This document shows positions 23,606-31,159 of a DNA stretch of 38,341 bases, piece after piece. The notes under the pieces were generated by a model, which made no database searches, was not told the origin of the DNA, and worked only from the letters and a program-made list of their open reading frames with translations. The number at the start of each line of letters is the position of its first letter. Position 1 is the stretch's first letter. The translations under genes were made by a program, and so were the position numbers. Origin of the DNA: an uncultured Lentisphaeria bacterium (GTDB lineage Bacteria; Verrucomicrobiota; Lentisphaeria; Victivallales; UBA1829); assembly GCA_905211485.1 (NCBI GenBank), contig CAJMAW010000007.1, positions 1 through 38,341 of the forward strand. The letters run 5' to 3'.

Positions 23606-25747
23606 TCAGATCCTCCCTTCTTCGGAGAGTGCCCGTATCCGGTCTCTGAGACTGGCGGCCCGCTCGAATTCAAGATTTTCTGCGGCTTCAAACATTTCTC
23701 TTTCGAGTTCTTCCAGGATTTCCTCCATTTCGGATGCGCTGAATGCGGCATTCAGAAGAGTCTTCCGCTGCTCATCGGAAGAAGAAGTGGAGCTTGGGGA
23801 AAAGAGCGGGGAGACAGGGAAAGCCGTGCTGCTCCGGCCGTCTTTGCGCTTATCATTTCCGGAACGGAGAAAATCGGCTTTTGCCCGTTCTTTGGAGAGA
23901 CGGGCCTGATCTCCGGAGAGATAGGCTCCGGTTTTCGGGGAGAGTCCGAGTACGTCGCTGATGGTCTCCCGTCTGGGTTTGACAATGGTTTTCGGAGTGA
24001 TATGATGTTTTCTGTTGTATTCGATCTGGCGTTTTCTGCGAGTTTCAGTGATGTCGATCAGCGTTTTCATGCTGTCGGTGATCTGATCCGCATAGAGGAT
24101 GACGCGTCCCTCTGCGTTTCTGGCGGCGCGGCCCGCCACCTGAATCAGGGAACGGGAGGAGCGGAGAAAGCCTTCCTTGTCCGCATCGAGGATGGCGACG
24201 AGTCTCAGTTCCGGCAGGTCGATTCCCTCCCGGAGCAGATTGATCCCGACGATACAGTCGAAATCGCCGTTCCTGAGTTCCGAGAGAATGCGCACCCGTT
24301 CGATGGCGTCGATTTCAGAATGCAGATATTTGACGCGGATCCCGATTTCGGAGAGATAGGAGGCGAGTCTTTCAGCGCTTTTCTTCGTCAGCGTGGCGAT
24401 CAGGGATCTGGCGCCTTTTGCGCTGCATTCGCGGATTTCTGCGATGACGTCGTCGATCTGTGTATCCAGCGGACGCACCTCCACAGGCGGATCCAGCAGC
24501 CCTGTCGGACGGACGACCAGTTCCGCCACATGCCCCGCGCTTCTTTCCAGTTCAAAATCCCCCGGAGTCGCCGAAACAAAGACGGTCTGCCCGATCATGG
24601 AGAGAAACTCTTCAAATTTCAGCGGTCTGTTGTCCAGAGCCGAGGGCAGACGGAATCCGTAATCCACCAGCATCTGTTTCCGGCTCCGGTCGGCCTTGTA
24701 CATGGCCTGAAGCTGGGGAAGCGTCACATGGGATTCATCGATGAAGAGGAGGTAATCCTTTGAAAAGAAGTCGAGCAGGCAGTAGGGACGGCTTCCGGGA
24801 GCGCGTCCCGCCAGATGCCGGGAATAATTTTCTATCCCGGAACAATAGCCGATTTCCCTCATCATTTCCACATCGTAATTGACCCGCTGGGAAAGACGCT
24901 GGGCTTCCACAAGTTTGCCCTGGAGTTCAAAGTTCCGGACGCATTCGCGCATTTCAGCCAGAATGCCTTCCGTCGCGGCGTCGATCTGTTCCTGGGGCAT
25001 GACGAAATGACGCGCGGGAAAGATCAGCACGCTGTCGGCACGGGACTTGACTTTTGACGTCACAACGTCACAGCGGGAGAGGGACTCGATTTCATCGCCC
25101 CAGAATTCCACCCGGAGAAATTCATCCTTCTGGGAAAGATAGACGTCTACGCAATCCCCGCGCACGCGGAACTGTCCGCGTTCGGGGGAACTGTCGTTGC
25201 GGTCGTATTGAACGGCGATCAGTGCGCGGAGGAAATCGTCCCGGTCGAAAATCTGTCCGAGACGGAGCCGGATGCTCATCTTGTCGTAATCAACCGGAGA
25301 GGTCAGCCCGTAGATGCACGAGACGCTTGCAACGGTCAGGACATCGCGCCGTTCCAGGAGCGAGGCGGTTGCGGAAAGGCGCAGTCTTTCAATATTGTCG
25401 TTGATGCTTGCGTCCTTGGCTATGTAGGTGTCCGTCTGTGGAATATAGGATTCGGGCAGATAGTAGTCGTAATAACTGATGAAATATTCAACCGCGTTTT
25501 CCGGAAGAAAGGCTTTGAATTCGCTGTAAAGCTGGGCCGCCAGTGTTTTGTTGTGCGAAAGCACCAGTGCCGGACGGTCTTTCAGATCCTCCAGCACCTT
25601 TGCCAGAGTAAAGGTCTTGCCCGATCCCGTGACTCCCAGAAGCGTCTGGAACGGAATCCCCCGTCTCAAGCCTTCTGAGAGTCTGCGGATTGCTTCCGGC
25701 TGATCACCTGCCGGGGTATATCCGGAATGAACTTTGAATCCCGCCAT
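23606..25747 (-). CDS. uvrB: Excinuclease ABC subunit B
   Basis: This 713-residue protein is UvrB, the damage-verifying helicase-like subunit of nucleotide excision repair. Visible motifs are Walker A GVTGSGKT (38-45), the beta-hairpin region YFISYYDYYLPESYIPQTDT, the DESH motif (LLFIDESHVT), motif VI QVAGRAARN and the C-terminal UVR domain (EEILEELEREMFEAAENLEF). It is about 40 residues longer than E. coli UvrB. The excess is mostly a Ser/Pro/Lys-rich insert (about 620-665) between the helicase core and the UVR domain. The gene is monocistronic, with a near-consensus promoter at 25819-25846. No LexA-type box is recognised. Confidence 0.97.
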   Translation of the reverse strand: MAGFKVHSGYTPAGDQPEAIRRLSEGLRRGIPFQTLLGVTGSGKTFTLAKVLEDLKDRPALVLSHNKTLAAQLYSEFKAFLPENAVEYFISYYDYYLPESYIPQTDTYIAKDASINDNIERLRLSATASLLERRDVLTVASVSCIYGLTSPVDYDKMSIRLRLGQIFDRDDFLRALIAVQYDRNDSSPERGQFRVRGDCVDVYLSQKDEFLRVEFWGDEIESLSRCDVVTSKVKSRADSVLIFPARHFVMPQEQIDAATEGILAEMRECVRNFELQGKLVEAQRLSQRVNYDVEMMREIGYCSGIENYSRHLAGRAPGSRPYCLLDFFSKDYLLFIDESHVTLPQLQAMYKADRSRKQMLVDYGFRLPSALDNRPLKFEEFLSMIGQTVFVSATPGDFELERSAGHVAELVVRPTGLLDPPVEVRPLDTQIDDVIAEIRECSAKGARSLIATLTKKSAERLASYLSEIGIRVKYLHSEIDAIERVRILSELRNGDFDCIVGINLLREGIDLPELRLVAILDADKEGFLRSSRSLIQVAGRAARNAEGRVILYADQITDSMKTLIDITETRRKRQIEYNRKHHITPKTIVKPRRETISDVLGLSPKTGAYLSGDQARLSKERAKADFLRSGNDKRKDGRSSTAFPVSPLFSPSSTSSSDEQRKTLLNAAFSASEMEEILEELEREMFEAAENLEFERAASLRDRIRALSEEGRI

Positions 25748-25818
25748 TGTTTTCTGAATGACCTCACTTCACGCGCAAAAAAATGAAGAGAAAAAAAGAA
25801 TGATGAAAAAAGTATGGA

Positions 25819-25846
25819 ATTTTACGTCTTTTTCTGCCAAAGTCAA
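25819..25846 (-). promoter_or_regulatory. uvrB promoter
   Basis: On the minus strand TTGACT (25846-25841) and TAAAAT (25824-25819) are 16 bases apart, each matching 5 of 6 consensus positions. Transcription would start near 25812, about 65 bases before the uvrB ATG. The spacer is A-rich. Confidence 0.65.
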
Positions 25847-25847
25847 G

Positions 25848-26094
25848 TTTTTTTATGATTTTTCCCTTGAAACATGGGGTGAAGCCGAAAGACGGAGAGA
25901 CAGAGATGTTTCCAGGAGAAAGAGTCAGTACGTCAGAACGGGCCTCCTCCCTCCTTTCCCCGCCGGATTTTTGTACACGATTTTTCCTCTCCTTTTTCAC
26001 GATTTTTTTCCCTGGAGGCAGGAAAAATCCCCTTTTCTGAAAGGCTTGAAGGAAGCTTTTTTGAGATATTTCGGAGAAAGGGAATCTTTCGGGG
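25848..26094. other. Intergenic stretch between uvrB and decarboxylase promoters
   Basis: These 247 bases lie between the divergent uvrB and decarboxylase promoters. ORFs occur in several frames but have phased low-complexity content and no recognisable family. No repeat or RNA gene was recognised. Confidence 0.4.
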
Positions 26095-26122
26095 TTGATT
26101 TTGCAGGGGAGCAAGATATAAT
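26095..26122 (+). promoter_or_regulatory. Decarboxylase promoter
   Basis: TTGATT (26095-26100) and a perfect TATAAT (26117-26122) are 16 bases apart. The start would be near 26129, which leaves a leader of about 245 bases before the decarboxylase start, long enough to hold regulation. Confidence 0.6.
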
Positions 26123-26147
26123 ATCCGGCAAACCGATCCGGGAACGG

Positions 26148-26210
26148 CGGAAGGAAGATAGAAAAAATCCTTCCGGGACCTTGTCCGGTGCGGACGCTGT
26201 GTTTTTTTTT
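26148..26210 (+). promoter_or_regulatory. Attenuator-like structured leader
   Basis: Three competing stems can be drawn. Stem 1 pairs CGGAAGGA (26148-26155) with TCCTTCCG (26168-26175). Stem 2 pairs CCGGGAC (26173-26179) with GTCCGG (26183-26188), one G bulged. Stem 3 pairs GTCCG (26183-26187) with CGGAC (26191-26195) and is followed by nine T (26202-26210). Stem 2 is exclusive with both others, the usual antiterminator layout. The stems are short and the T run starts six bases after stem 3, so this is a prediction only. Confidence 0.4.
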
Positions 26211-26242
26211 CTCTCTCCCAGAGAGGAGTGGGGGAGGGGAGT
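26209..26242 (+). repeat. REP-like palindromic element in the decarboxylase leader
   Basis: A pyrimidine arm (TCTCTCCC), a one-base loop, a purine arm (GAGAGGA) and a G-rich tail (GTGGGGGAGGGGAG) match the plan of the other copies in the window. It lies between the T run of the leader and the small upstream ORF. Confidence 0.45.
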
Positions 26243-26285
26243 CTTCTTTGGACAGTTTGGACAGGATGATTGTGCAGAAGGGCCA

Positions 26286-26381
26286 ATGAAAAGAAACACA
26301 GCGTGTTTTGCTTTTCTGGAGGAGTTGTTTTTTCATTTCATTATTCATCAGGATTTTGGGAGCCAGGACGTCATTGATTAA
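26286..26381 (+). CDS. Possible upstream ORF of 31 codons
   Basis: An ATG behind GAAGGG opens a 31-residue frame starting MKRNTACFAFLEELFFHFII. Its stop codon (26379-26381) overlaps the presumed TTG start of the decarboxylase (26374). Translation of it could couple to, or restrict, decarboxylase initiation. The peptide has no recognisable family, and the start spacing is short, so it may be fortuitous. Confidence 0.25.
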   Translation: MKRNTACFAFLEELFFHFIIHQDFGSQDVID

Positions 26382-27537
26382 CAACATATACGACTTTTAC
26401 AAACCGGAGGAGTGGGCGAAAATCATATCGTTCGCGGAAACTCAGCCGACCCCCTGTCAGATCATTCTCGGCGACATGATCCGGGGCAACTTCAAACACC
26501 TGCGCGAGACATTGCCGTATGCGAAGATTTATTATGCGGTGAAGGCGAATCCTGTACCGGAAATCATCTCCATGCTGAATGAGCTGGGGTCGAACTTTGA
26601 TGTGGCGTCGGTGTATGAACTCCGCCAGCTGCTGTCGCAGGGGGTTTCCCCCGAACGGATGAGCTGCGGAAACACCATCAAGAAGACGGATGACATCAAG
26701 GAATTTTATGCCTCCGGAGTCCGTCTTTTCGTGACGGACAGCGAAGCGGATTTGCGGAACATTGCGAAAGCCGCGCCCGGATCACGAGTCTTCGTGCGTC
26801 TCATGACCGAAGGCGTGCTGACGGCAGACTGGCCGCTTTCCCGGAAATTCGGCTGTCAGTCCGACATGGTGTACGATCTTCTGGTTCTCGCCCGGAAACT
26901 GAATCTGGTCCCTTACGGGATTTCCTTCCATGTCGGCTCCCAGCAGCGGGACATTTCCGCATGGCATACGGCGATTGCCAAGGTAAAGTATCTTTTCGAC
27001 TGGCTGGTATCCGATTCGGACATCCGCCTTCAGGCCATCAACATGGGCGGCGGATTCCCCGCACATTACATCGAAAAGACCAACAGCACACAGACTTATG
27101 CCCGCGAAATCACCCGCTATCTGCGGGAGGATTTCAGCGACACCATGCCGGAGATCCTGATCGAACCGGGCCGTTCTCTGGTGGGCGACGCCGGTGTTCT
27201 TGTCACGGAAGTCGTTCTGATTGCCCGCAAATCCCGCACCGCCCTCGAACGCTGGGTCTACACCGATGCGGGAAAATTCAACGGAATGATGGAAACGCTT
27301 AACGAATCCATCAAATATCCTCTTTACTGTCCCAAAAAGGGCGTGACAGAAAAAGTGATTCTGGCAGGTCCGACCTGCGACAGCGTGGATACCCTTTATG
27401 AAAATTATCAGTATGAACTTCCGTTGAATCTGTCCATCGGAGACCGTCTCTACTGGCTTTCCACGGGAGCTTATACAAGCAGTTACAGTTCGGTGTGTTT
27501 CAACGGCTTTCCTCCTTTGAAAACACTTGTGATCTGA
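26374..27537 (+). CDS. Ornithine/lysine decarboxylase, alanine-racemase fold
   Basis: This PLP-dependent group IV decarboxylase is related to eukaryotic-type ornithine decarboxylase and bacterial L/ODC. With the TTG start at 26374 (AGGA five bases upstream) it has 387 residues. Key features are the PLP lysine K57 in IYYAVKANP, H186 in FHVGSQ, the phosphate-binding GGGFPAH, E264 and R267 in IEPGRSLVG, and the C335-D336 pair in GPTCDSVD from the partner-subunit active site. No ATG fits: the frame extends upstream only to other TTG codons. It should make putrescine or cadaverine for polyamine synthesis in the cytoplasm. The SVD context does not separate ornithine from lysine preference. A long leader and possible attenuator precede it. 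Confidence 0.9.
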   Translation: MINNIYDFYKPEEWAKIISFAETQPTPCQIILGDMIRGNFKHLRETLPYAKIYYAVKANPVPEIISMLNELGSNFDVASVYELRQLLSQGVSPERMSCGNTIKKTDDIKEFYASGVRLFVTDSEADLRNIAKAAPGSRVFVRLMTEGVLTADWPLSRKFGCQSDMVYDLLVLARKLNLVPYGISFHVGSQQRDISAWHTAIAKVKYLFDWLVSDSDIRLQAINMGGGFPAHYIEKTNSTQTYAREITRYLREDFSDTMPEILIEPGRSLVGDAGVLVTEVVLIARKSRTALERWVYTDAGKFNGMMETLNESIKYPLYCPKKGVTEKVILAGPTCDSVDTLYENYQYELPLNLSIGDRLYWLSTGAYTSSYSSVCFNGFPPLKTLVI

Positions 27538-27592
27538 GATTTTTTTCCCCAGCCCGGCGCTGACCGGAACAAGGAAAGGACTGTTTTGAAAA

Positions 27593-29281
27593 ATGCCGAC
27601 AATGACTTACTACCGCTGCATCATGATGCCTCTTCGGGACGGAGTCCGTCTTGCCACCGATGTCTATCTCCCCGACCGGAAAGGCCGTTTCCCTGTGATT
27701 GTGATCCGTTCCCCCTATCCGGGAACGGGTGTCCTTTCCTCCGATGCTCTGGAATTCTGCCAAGAAGGCGTCGGGATGGTGATCCAGAACTGCCGCGGGA
27801 CGGAGAATTCCGAGGGCGAAGCGGATCTCTGGCGTCAGGAAAAAGAGGACGGAGAGGACTTCCTGAACTGGATTTCCGAACAGGACTGGTTCAACGGGCG
27901 GCTTGTGACGAACGGGGAATCCTATCCCGGCGGGACTCAGTGGCAGGCGGCCCGCGCCGCGCATCCCGTCATGGTGGGGCTGACTCCCCATGATGCGCCG
28001 ACGGATGTGGGGCGAGTTGCTTATTTCCCAGGCGGCGCGGCTGGATTCGGCATCGGGGCCGTCTGGTCTCTCGGGATGCACAACAAACGCACGGGGGCGG
28101 GGCTGGAAATCGGCAAAAAAACATGCAGTCTTCTGCCTCTGAAGGAGATGGACCGACTCTGCGGATTCAAAGAAGACTGGGCTTTCTGGAAACTGTGGAC
28201 CTCCCATTCCGTACGCGATTCCTACTGGGAATCCATGAATGCGGAAAAGGATATTTCCAAGATGACGGCCGCGGCTTACGTCACCGGCGGATGGTTTGAT
28301 ATTTTTCTTCCTCAGACTCTTTCCGGTTTCGCTCTGCTGAGAAAGAATGGTGCTTCCCGCGCGGCCCGGGAGTTTACGCGCTGCGTGATTGAACCGCTGG
28401 ATCACGACGGCCGTCCCGGAGAACTTGATTACGGTCCCGGATGTTATGCCGGCGTGATTGCTCTCCGGAACCGTTTCATGAAAAACATCCTGATGGATCC
28501 GGAACAGGATCCTCTTCCCGATCAGCCGCCTCTGAAATTGTTTGTGATGGGATCGAACCGCTGGATTGAAAGCGATTCCTGGCCGCTTCCCGGCACGGAG
28601 TATGTGAATTTTTATCTTCACAGCGGAGGAAATGCGAACACGCTGATCGGAGACGGATCCCTGGATTTGCAGAGTCCGTCCCGGGAAGAATCTTCGGACC
28701 GCTTCCTTTACAATCCGCTCGATCCCGTTCCCACGGCCGGAGGGAACAATCTGACTTTCTTCCCCGCTGGACAGCGGGAACAATCCGAAATCGAAAAGCG
28801 TTCCGACGTTCTGGTGTACAGCTCCGCGCCGCTGGAGGAGGATCTGGACGTCATCGGCGAAGTCAAAGCTCTGATTTACGCCTCCAGTTCGGCTGTGGAC
28901 ACCGATTTCACCGTGAAACTGGCGGATGTTTTCCCCGACGGGAAAGTCTACAATGTCTGTGACGGCATTCTGCGGGCCCGCTTCCGGAACGGCCCTGATC
29001 ATGAAGTCTTCCTCGTTCCCGGCGAACCCGCCGAGTTCCTCATCGACTGCTGGGCAACGGGTATGACCTTCCTGAAAGGCCATCGCATCCGGGTTGAAGT
29101 TTCCAGCAGCAATTTTCCCCGTTTCGACCGCAATCCGAATACGGGGCATCCCTTCGGAAGCGATTCGGAAATGAAAATCGCCCGTCAGACTGTGTATCAC
29201 GATCCGGAGCATCCTTCCCGAATTGTGCTGCCTCTTTTCCGTCCTTCTGCAGGAAACGGAAATGCGCCTCAGGTCCATTGA
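27593..29281 (+). CDS. CocE/NonD family hydrolase (X-Pro dipeptidyl-peptidase S15-like)
   Basis: This 562-residue alpha/beta-hydrolase belongs to the CocE/NonD/PepX family. The N-terminal block MMPLRDGVRLATDVYLPDR is the typical opening. The nucleophile elbow is GESYPG with S110, and VIEPLDHDGRPGELDYGPGC is in the usual cap and acid region. A C-terminal jelly-roll domain (about 340-550) includes VDTDFTVKLADVFPDGKVYN and VEVSSSNFPRFDRNPNTG, both strongly conserved in the family. Known members hydrolyse cocaine-like esters, glutaryl-7-ACA amides or X-Pro peptides, so the substrate cannot be named. No signal peptide is seen. It starts 55 bases after the decarboxylase, probably co-transcribed. 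The ATG at 27602 is an alternative start. Confidence 0.9.
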   Translation: MPTMTYYRCIMMPLRDGVRLATDVYLPDRKGRFPVIVIRSPYPGTGVLSSDALEFCQEGVGMVIQNCRGTENSEGEADLWRQEKEDGEDFLNWISEQDWFNGRLVTNGESYPGGTQWQAARAAHPVMVGLTPHDAPTDVGRVAYFPGGAAGFGIGAVWSLGMHNKRTGAGLEIGKKTCSLLPLKEMDRLCGFKEDWAFWKLWTSHSVRDSYWESMNAEKDISKMTAAAYVTGGWFDIFLPQTLSGFALLRKNGASRAAREFTRCVIEPLDHDGRPGELDYGPGCYAGVIALRNRFMKNILMDPEQDPLPDQPPLKLFVMGSNRWIESDSWPLPGTEYVNFYLHSGGNANTLIGDGSLDLQSPSREESSDRFLYNPLDPVPTAGGNNLTFFPAGQREQSEIEKRSDVLVYSSAPLEEDLDVIGEVKALIYASSSAVDTDFTVKLADVFPDGKVYNVCDGILRARFRNGPDHEVFLVPGEPAEFLIDCWATGMTFLKGHRIRVEVSSSNFPRFDRNPNTGHPFGSDSEMKIARQTVYHDPEHPSRIVLPLFRPSAGNGNAPQVH

Positions 29282-29359
29282 CAGAATACTTTTTTGCGTG
29301 TATTGTACCGTAACCATTGATATCAACTTTCATTACATGAGGAAGGGGGATGATTTTCC

Positions 29360-29929
29360 ATGATCGTCGGAGAAGATAAGACTTACAACAACAAGAAACC
29401 TCGCCAGGAATGGAAGAACCGTTTCATCTATGCTTTTCTCGGTCTTTTTGTAGGGGCTGTCGGGGCGCACAATTTCTATGCTGGGTACAAGGTCCGTGCT
29501 GTCGGCCAGCTGATTCTGGCTCTGATCTGGCTGCCCATGCTTTCCGGGCTCTGGAACCGGTTCTCCGGGCTCCCGCAGGAAACCCTCACCCCGATCGCGC
29601 TCGGACTGGCTTTCCTGGAAATGATCTGGGTCTATCTGGAAGTCTTCCTGGTGGCAAAGGATTCGGATGGAGACTATATGAGTGATGAAGCGTATCCGGT
29701 GCGCATTCTGCTTTCAGCAATCGTGATCGTCATGTATGTGATTCTGCCGCTTCTGCTGTACTCTTATCTGTATTTCCAGAAGTCTTCCTCGGAGGAATCC
29801 GCCGGGGAAACGAGACGCCAGAAACTGGAAATGAATTCTTCTGAAGAAGTCCCGGAGCTGCCTTCCATCCAGGAAGTTCTTCCTGCCGCTTCTTCTCCCG
29901 ACGCCGGAGCGGCTCTCCCTGCGGAATAA
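29360..29929 (+). CDS. TM2-domain membrane protein
   Basis: This 189-residue protein has a TM2 domain. The region KNRFIYAFLGLFVGAVGAHN followed by FYAGYKVRAVGQLILALIW shows the GxxGxHxFYxGxxxxGxxQL signature. Membrane helices lie near 24-42, 52-70, 82-100 and 112-130. The last 50 residues are an acidic Ser/Glu-rich tail. TM2 proteins have no agreed function. AGGAAGGGGG upstream of the ATG is the likely ribosome binding site, at a long spacing of about 13 bases. It follows the CocE-like gene by 78 bases on the same strand and is closed by a clear terminator. Confidence 0.8.
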   Translation: MIVGEDKTYNNKKPRQEWKNRFIYAFLGLFVGAVGAHNFYAGYKVRAVGQLILALIWLPMLSGLWNRFSGLPQETLTPIALGLAFLEMIWVYLEVFLVAKDSDGDYMSDEAYPVRILLSAIVIVMYVILPLLLYSYLYFQKSSSEESAGETRRQKLEMNSSEEVPELPSIQEVLPAASSPDAGAALPAE

Positions 29930-29998
29930 ATAGCCGAATAAATACAGAAATAAAAAAAAGAAGATTTTTTCGGGATAGAAGAAACTTTCATGTGTTGG

Positions 29999-30036
29999 CG
30001 GCGGAGGATCATGATCTTTCCGCCGTCTGTTTTTTT
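29999..30036 (+). terminator. Intrinsic terminator after the TM2 gene
   Basis: CGGCGGA (29999-30005) pairs with TCCGCCG (30019-30025), with GATCATGATC folding inside. Seven T follow at 30030-30036. This is the clearest intrinsic terminator in the window and ends the decarboxylase-CocE-TM2 run. Confidence 0.7.
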
Positions 30037-30082
30037 GCGGGGAGGGGGGATTATTGCAAAGCGGCATACGGCATGGAGAGGA

Positions 30083-30122
30083 TTCTCTCCGGCGAGGGCA
30101 GGGGGCGACAGGTGTGGGAGGG
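30083..30122 (+). repeat. REP-like palindromic element
   Basis: TTCTCTCC, a GG loop, CGAGGG, then a long G-rich tail (CAGGGGGCGACAGGTGTGGG). It lies between the TM2 terminator and the 3' end of the LPS-kinase-like gene. This copy has the longest tail of those found here. Confidence 0.45.
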
Positions 30123-30166
30123 AAAACAACTGTTGACGAGACTCTCTCCCGCGGCTCCGTCCCGGC

Positions 30167-30994
30167 TCAGGAATCCCATTGTGAGGGGACTTTGTCCCTG
30201 AGTTCGGAAAGAGTCAGCCCGCAGTCCGGATTTTCCTTCCAGTAGACTTCCAGGAGTTCATTCTGTTCTGTCTGCGGCAGACGCATCTGTTTGAAGAAGG
30301 AAAAGAGATCTTTCACGACATAACGGGGAAAGAGGAACGGCGGTCTGAAGTGACAGTTCGCCACATCAATCCAGATGATTTCGATGTCGTTGGAATGTTG
30401 TTCCGGTGCGGGTTTCCAGAGCATGTTGTAAGGCTTGAAGCTCCGGAGGTGACAGTGGATTTTGTGGACTTTGGCAAGTTCCCTGAGATTTTTTTCGGAA
30501 AAAATCCGACGGAGCGGAAGATTGTCACGGAATTTTCCTCCCGGCATGAATAGTCTCCCATCATAAAAGCCTGTGGCGAATTCCGTTACCAGAAAGGTGG
30601 ACTGCAGGATGAAATTCTTCCTGAATTCTCCTGCTGCAAGGAGATGGGCCATGGGGAGCCCGAGTTGTTCGAGCATTCTGTAATTGGCGGCCTCCCGTGC
30701 CGTCTGAGCAGGGAGGAAGATATGTCGGAAGAGCTGAAAGCCGTCATATTTTTTGTAAGCGACAAGCCATCCGCCGAGATGCTCCGGGATCTGTACCTTG
30801 TATACTTTTTTATGCCGGGTGTTCCAGAGACATTCGGCTCCTTTGAGAGCCTCCGGATCGAACAGAAGCCAGTCCAGGGCCTTCCGGAATTCCGCTTTTG
30901 CCCATTTCCAGCTTTTGCGCCTGAGAAATCCTATCTCACGGATTGCCGCTCTTCTTGAACGGATGGATGCTTTTCGTGTTTCAGAATTCATCAT
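30167..30994 (-). CDS. Lipopolysaccharide kinase (WaaP/KdkA)-like protein with altered catalytic loop
   Basis: This 275-residue protein has a protein-kinase-like fold of the LPS/Kdo kinase (InaA/WaaP) type. It shows the N-lobe Lys in LVAYKKYDG (about 81-82), E101 in AREAANYRML, the catalytic-loop region KVHKIHCHLRSFKPYNML and the metal-binding Asp D210 in IIWIDVANC. In active members the loop reads HxDL...N. Here it is H180-C-H182-L with N190 kept, so the catalytic Asp is replaced by His. It may be an inactive homologue, or use a different base. Family members phosphorylate heptose or Kdo of the LPS core at the inner membrane. The start lacks a clear ribosome binding site. A near-consensus promoter lies 140 bases upstream. 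Confidence 0.75.
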   Translation of the reverse strand: MMNSETRKASIRSRRAAIREIGFLRRKSWKWAKAEFRKALDWLLFDPEALKGAECLWNTRHKKVYKVQIPEHLGGWLVAYKKYDGFQLFRHIFLPAQTAREAANYRMLEQLGLPMAHLLAAGEFRKNFILQSTFLVTEFATGFYDGRLFMPGGKFRDNLPLRRIFSEKNLRELAKVHKIHCHLRSFKPYNMLWKPAPEQHSNDIEIIWIDVANCHFRPPFLFPRYVVKDLFSFFKQMRLPQTEQNELLEVYWKENPDCGLTLSELRDKVPSQWDS

Positions 30995-31131
30995 AAAAAA
31001 CTGTTTGCAAAAAAAAAGCGTCCTTTTTATGGGGAAGAAGTAAGCGAACAGGGCAGAGAAGACCGTAAAATCTCCGAAAAGATCAGAGATCAGGACCGTT
31101 TTTTCCCCTTCCGATCCTCCTGATGCGCGCT

Positions 31132-31159
31132 AATATACCTTTGCAAAAGTGGATGTCAA
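31132..31159 (-). promoter_or_regulatory. Near-consensus promoter overlapping the MATE stop codon
   Basis: On the minus strand a perfect TTGACA (31159-31154) and TATATT (31137-31132) are 16 bases apart. The TGA stop codon of the MATE gene is part of the TTGACA. Transcription would start near 31125 and run into the LPS-kinase-like gene. Confidence 0.7.

Noticed and set aside
27500..29326. 608-codon ORF on the strand opposite the CocE-like gene
   Set aside because: It is exactly antisense to a gene with strong family motifs. Its length comes from the codon bias of the real gene, and its product has no recognisable domain.
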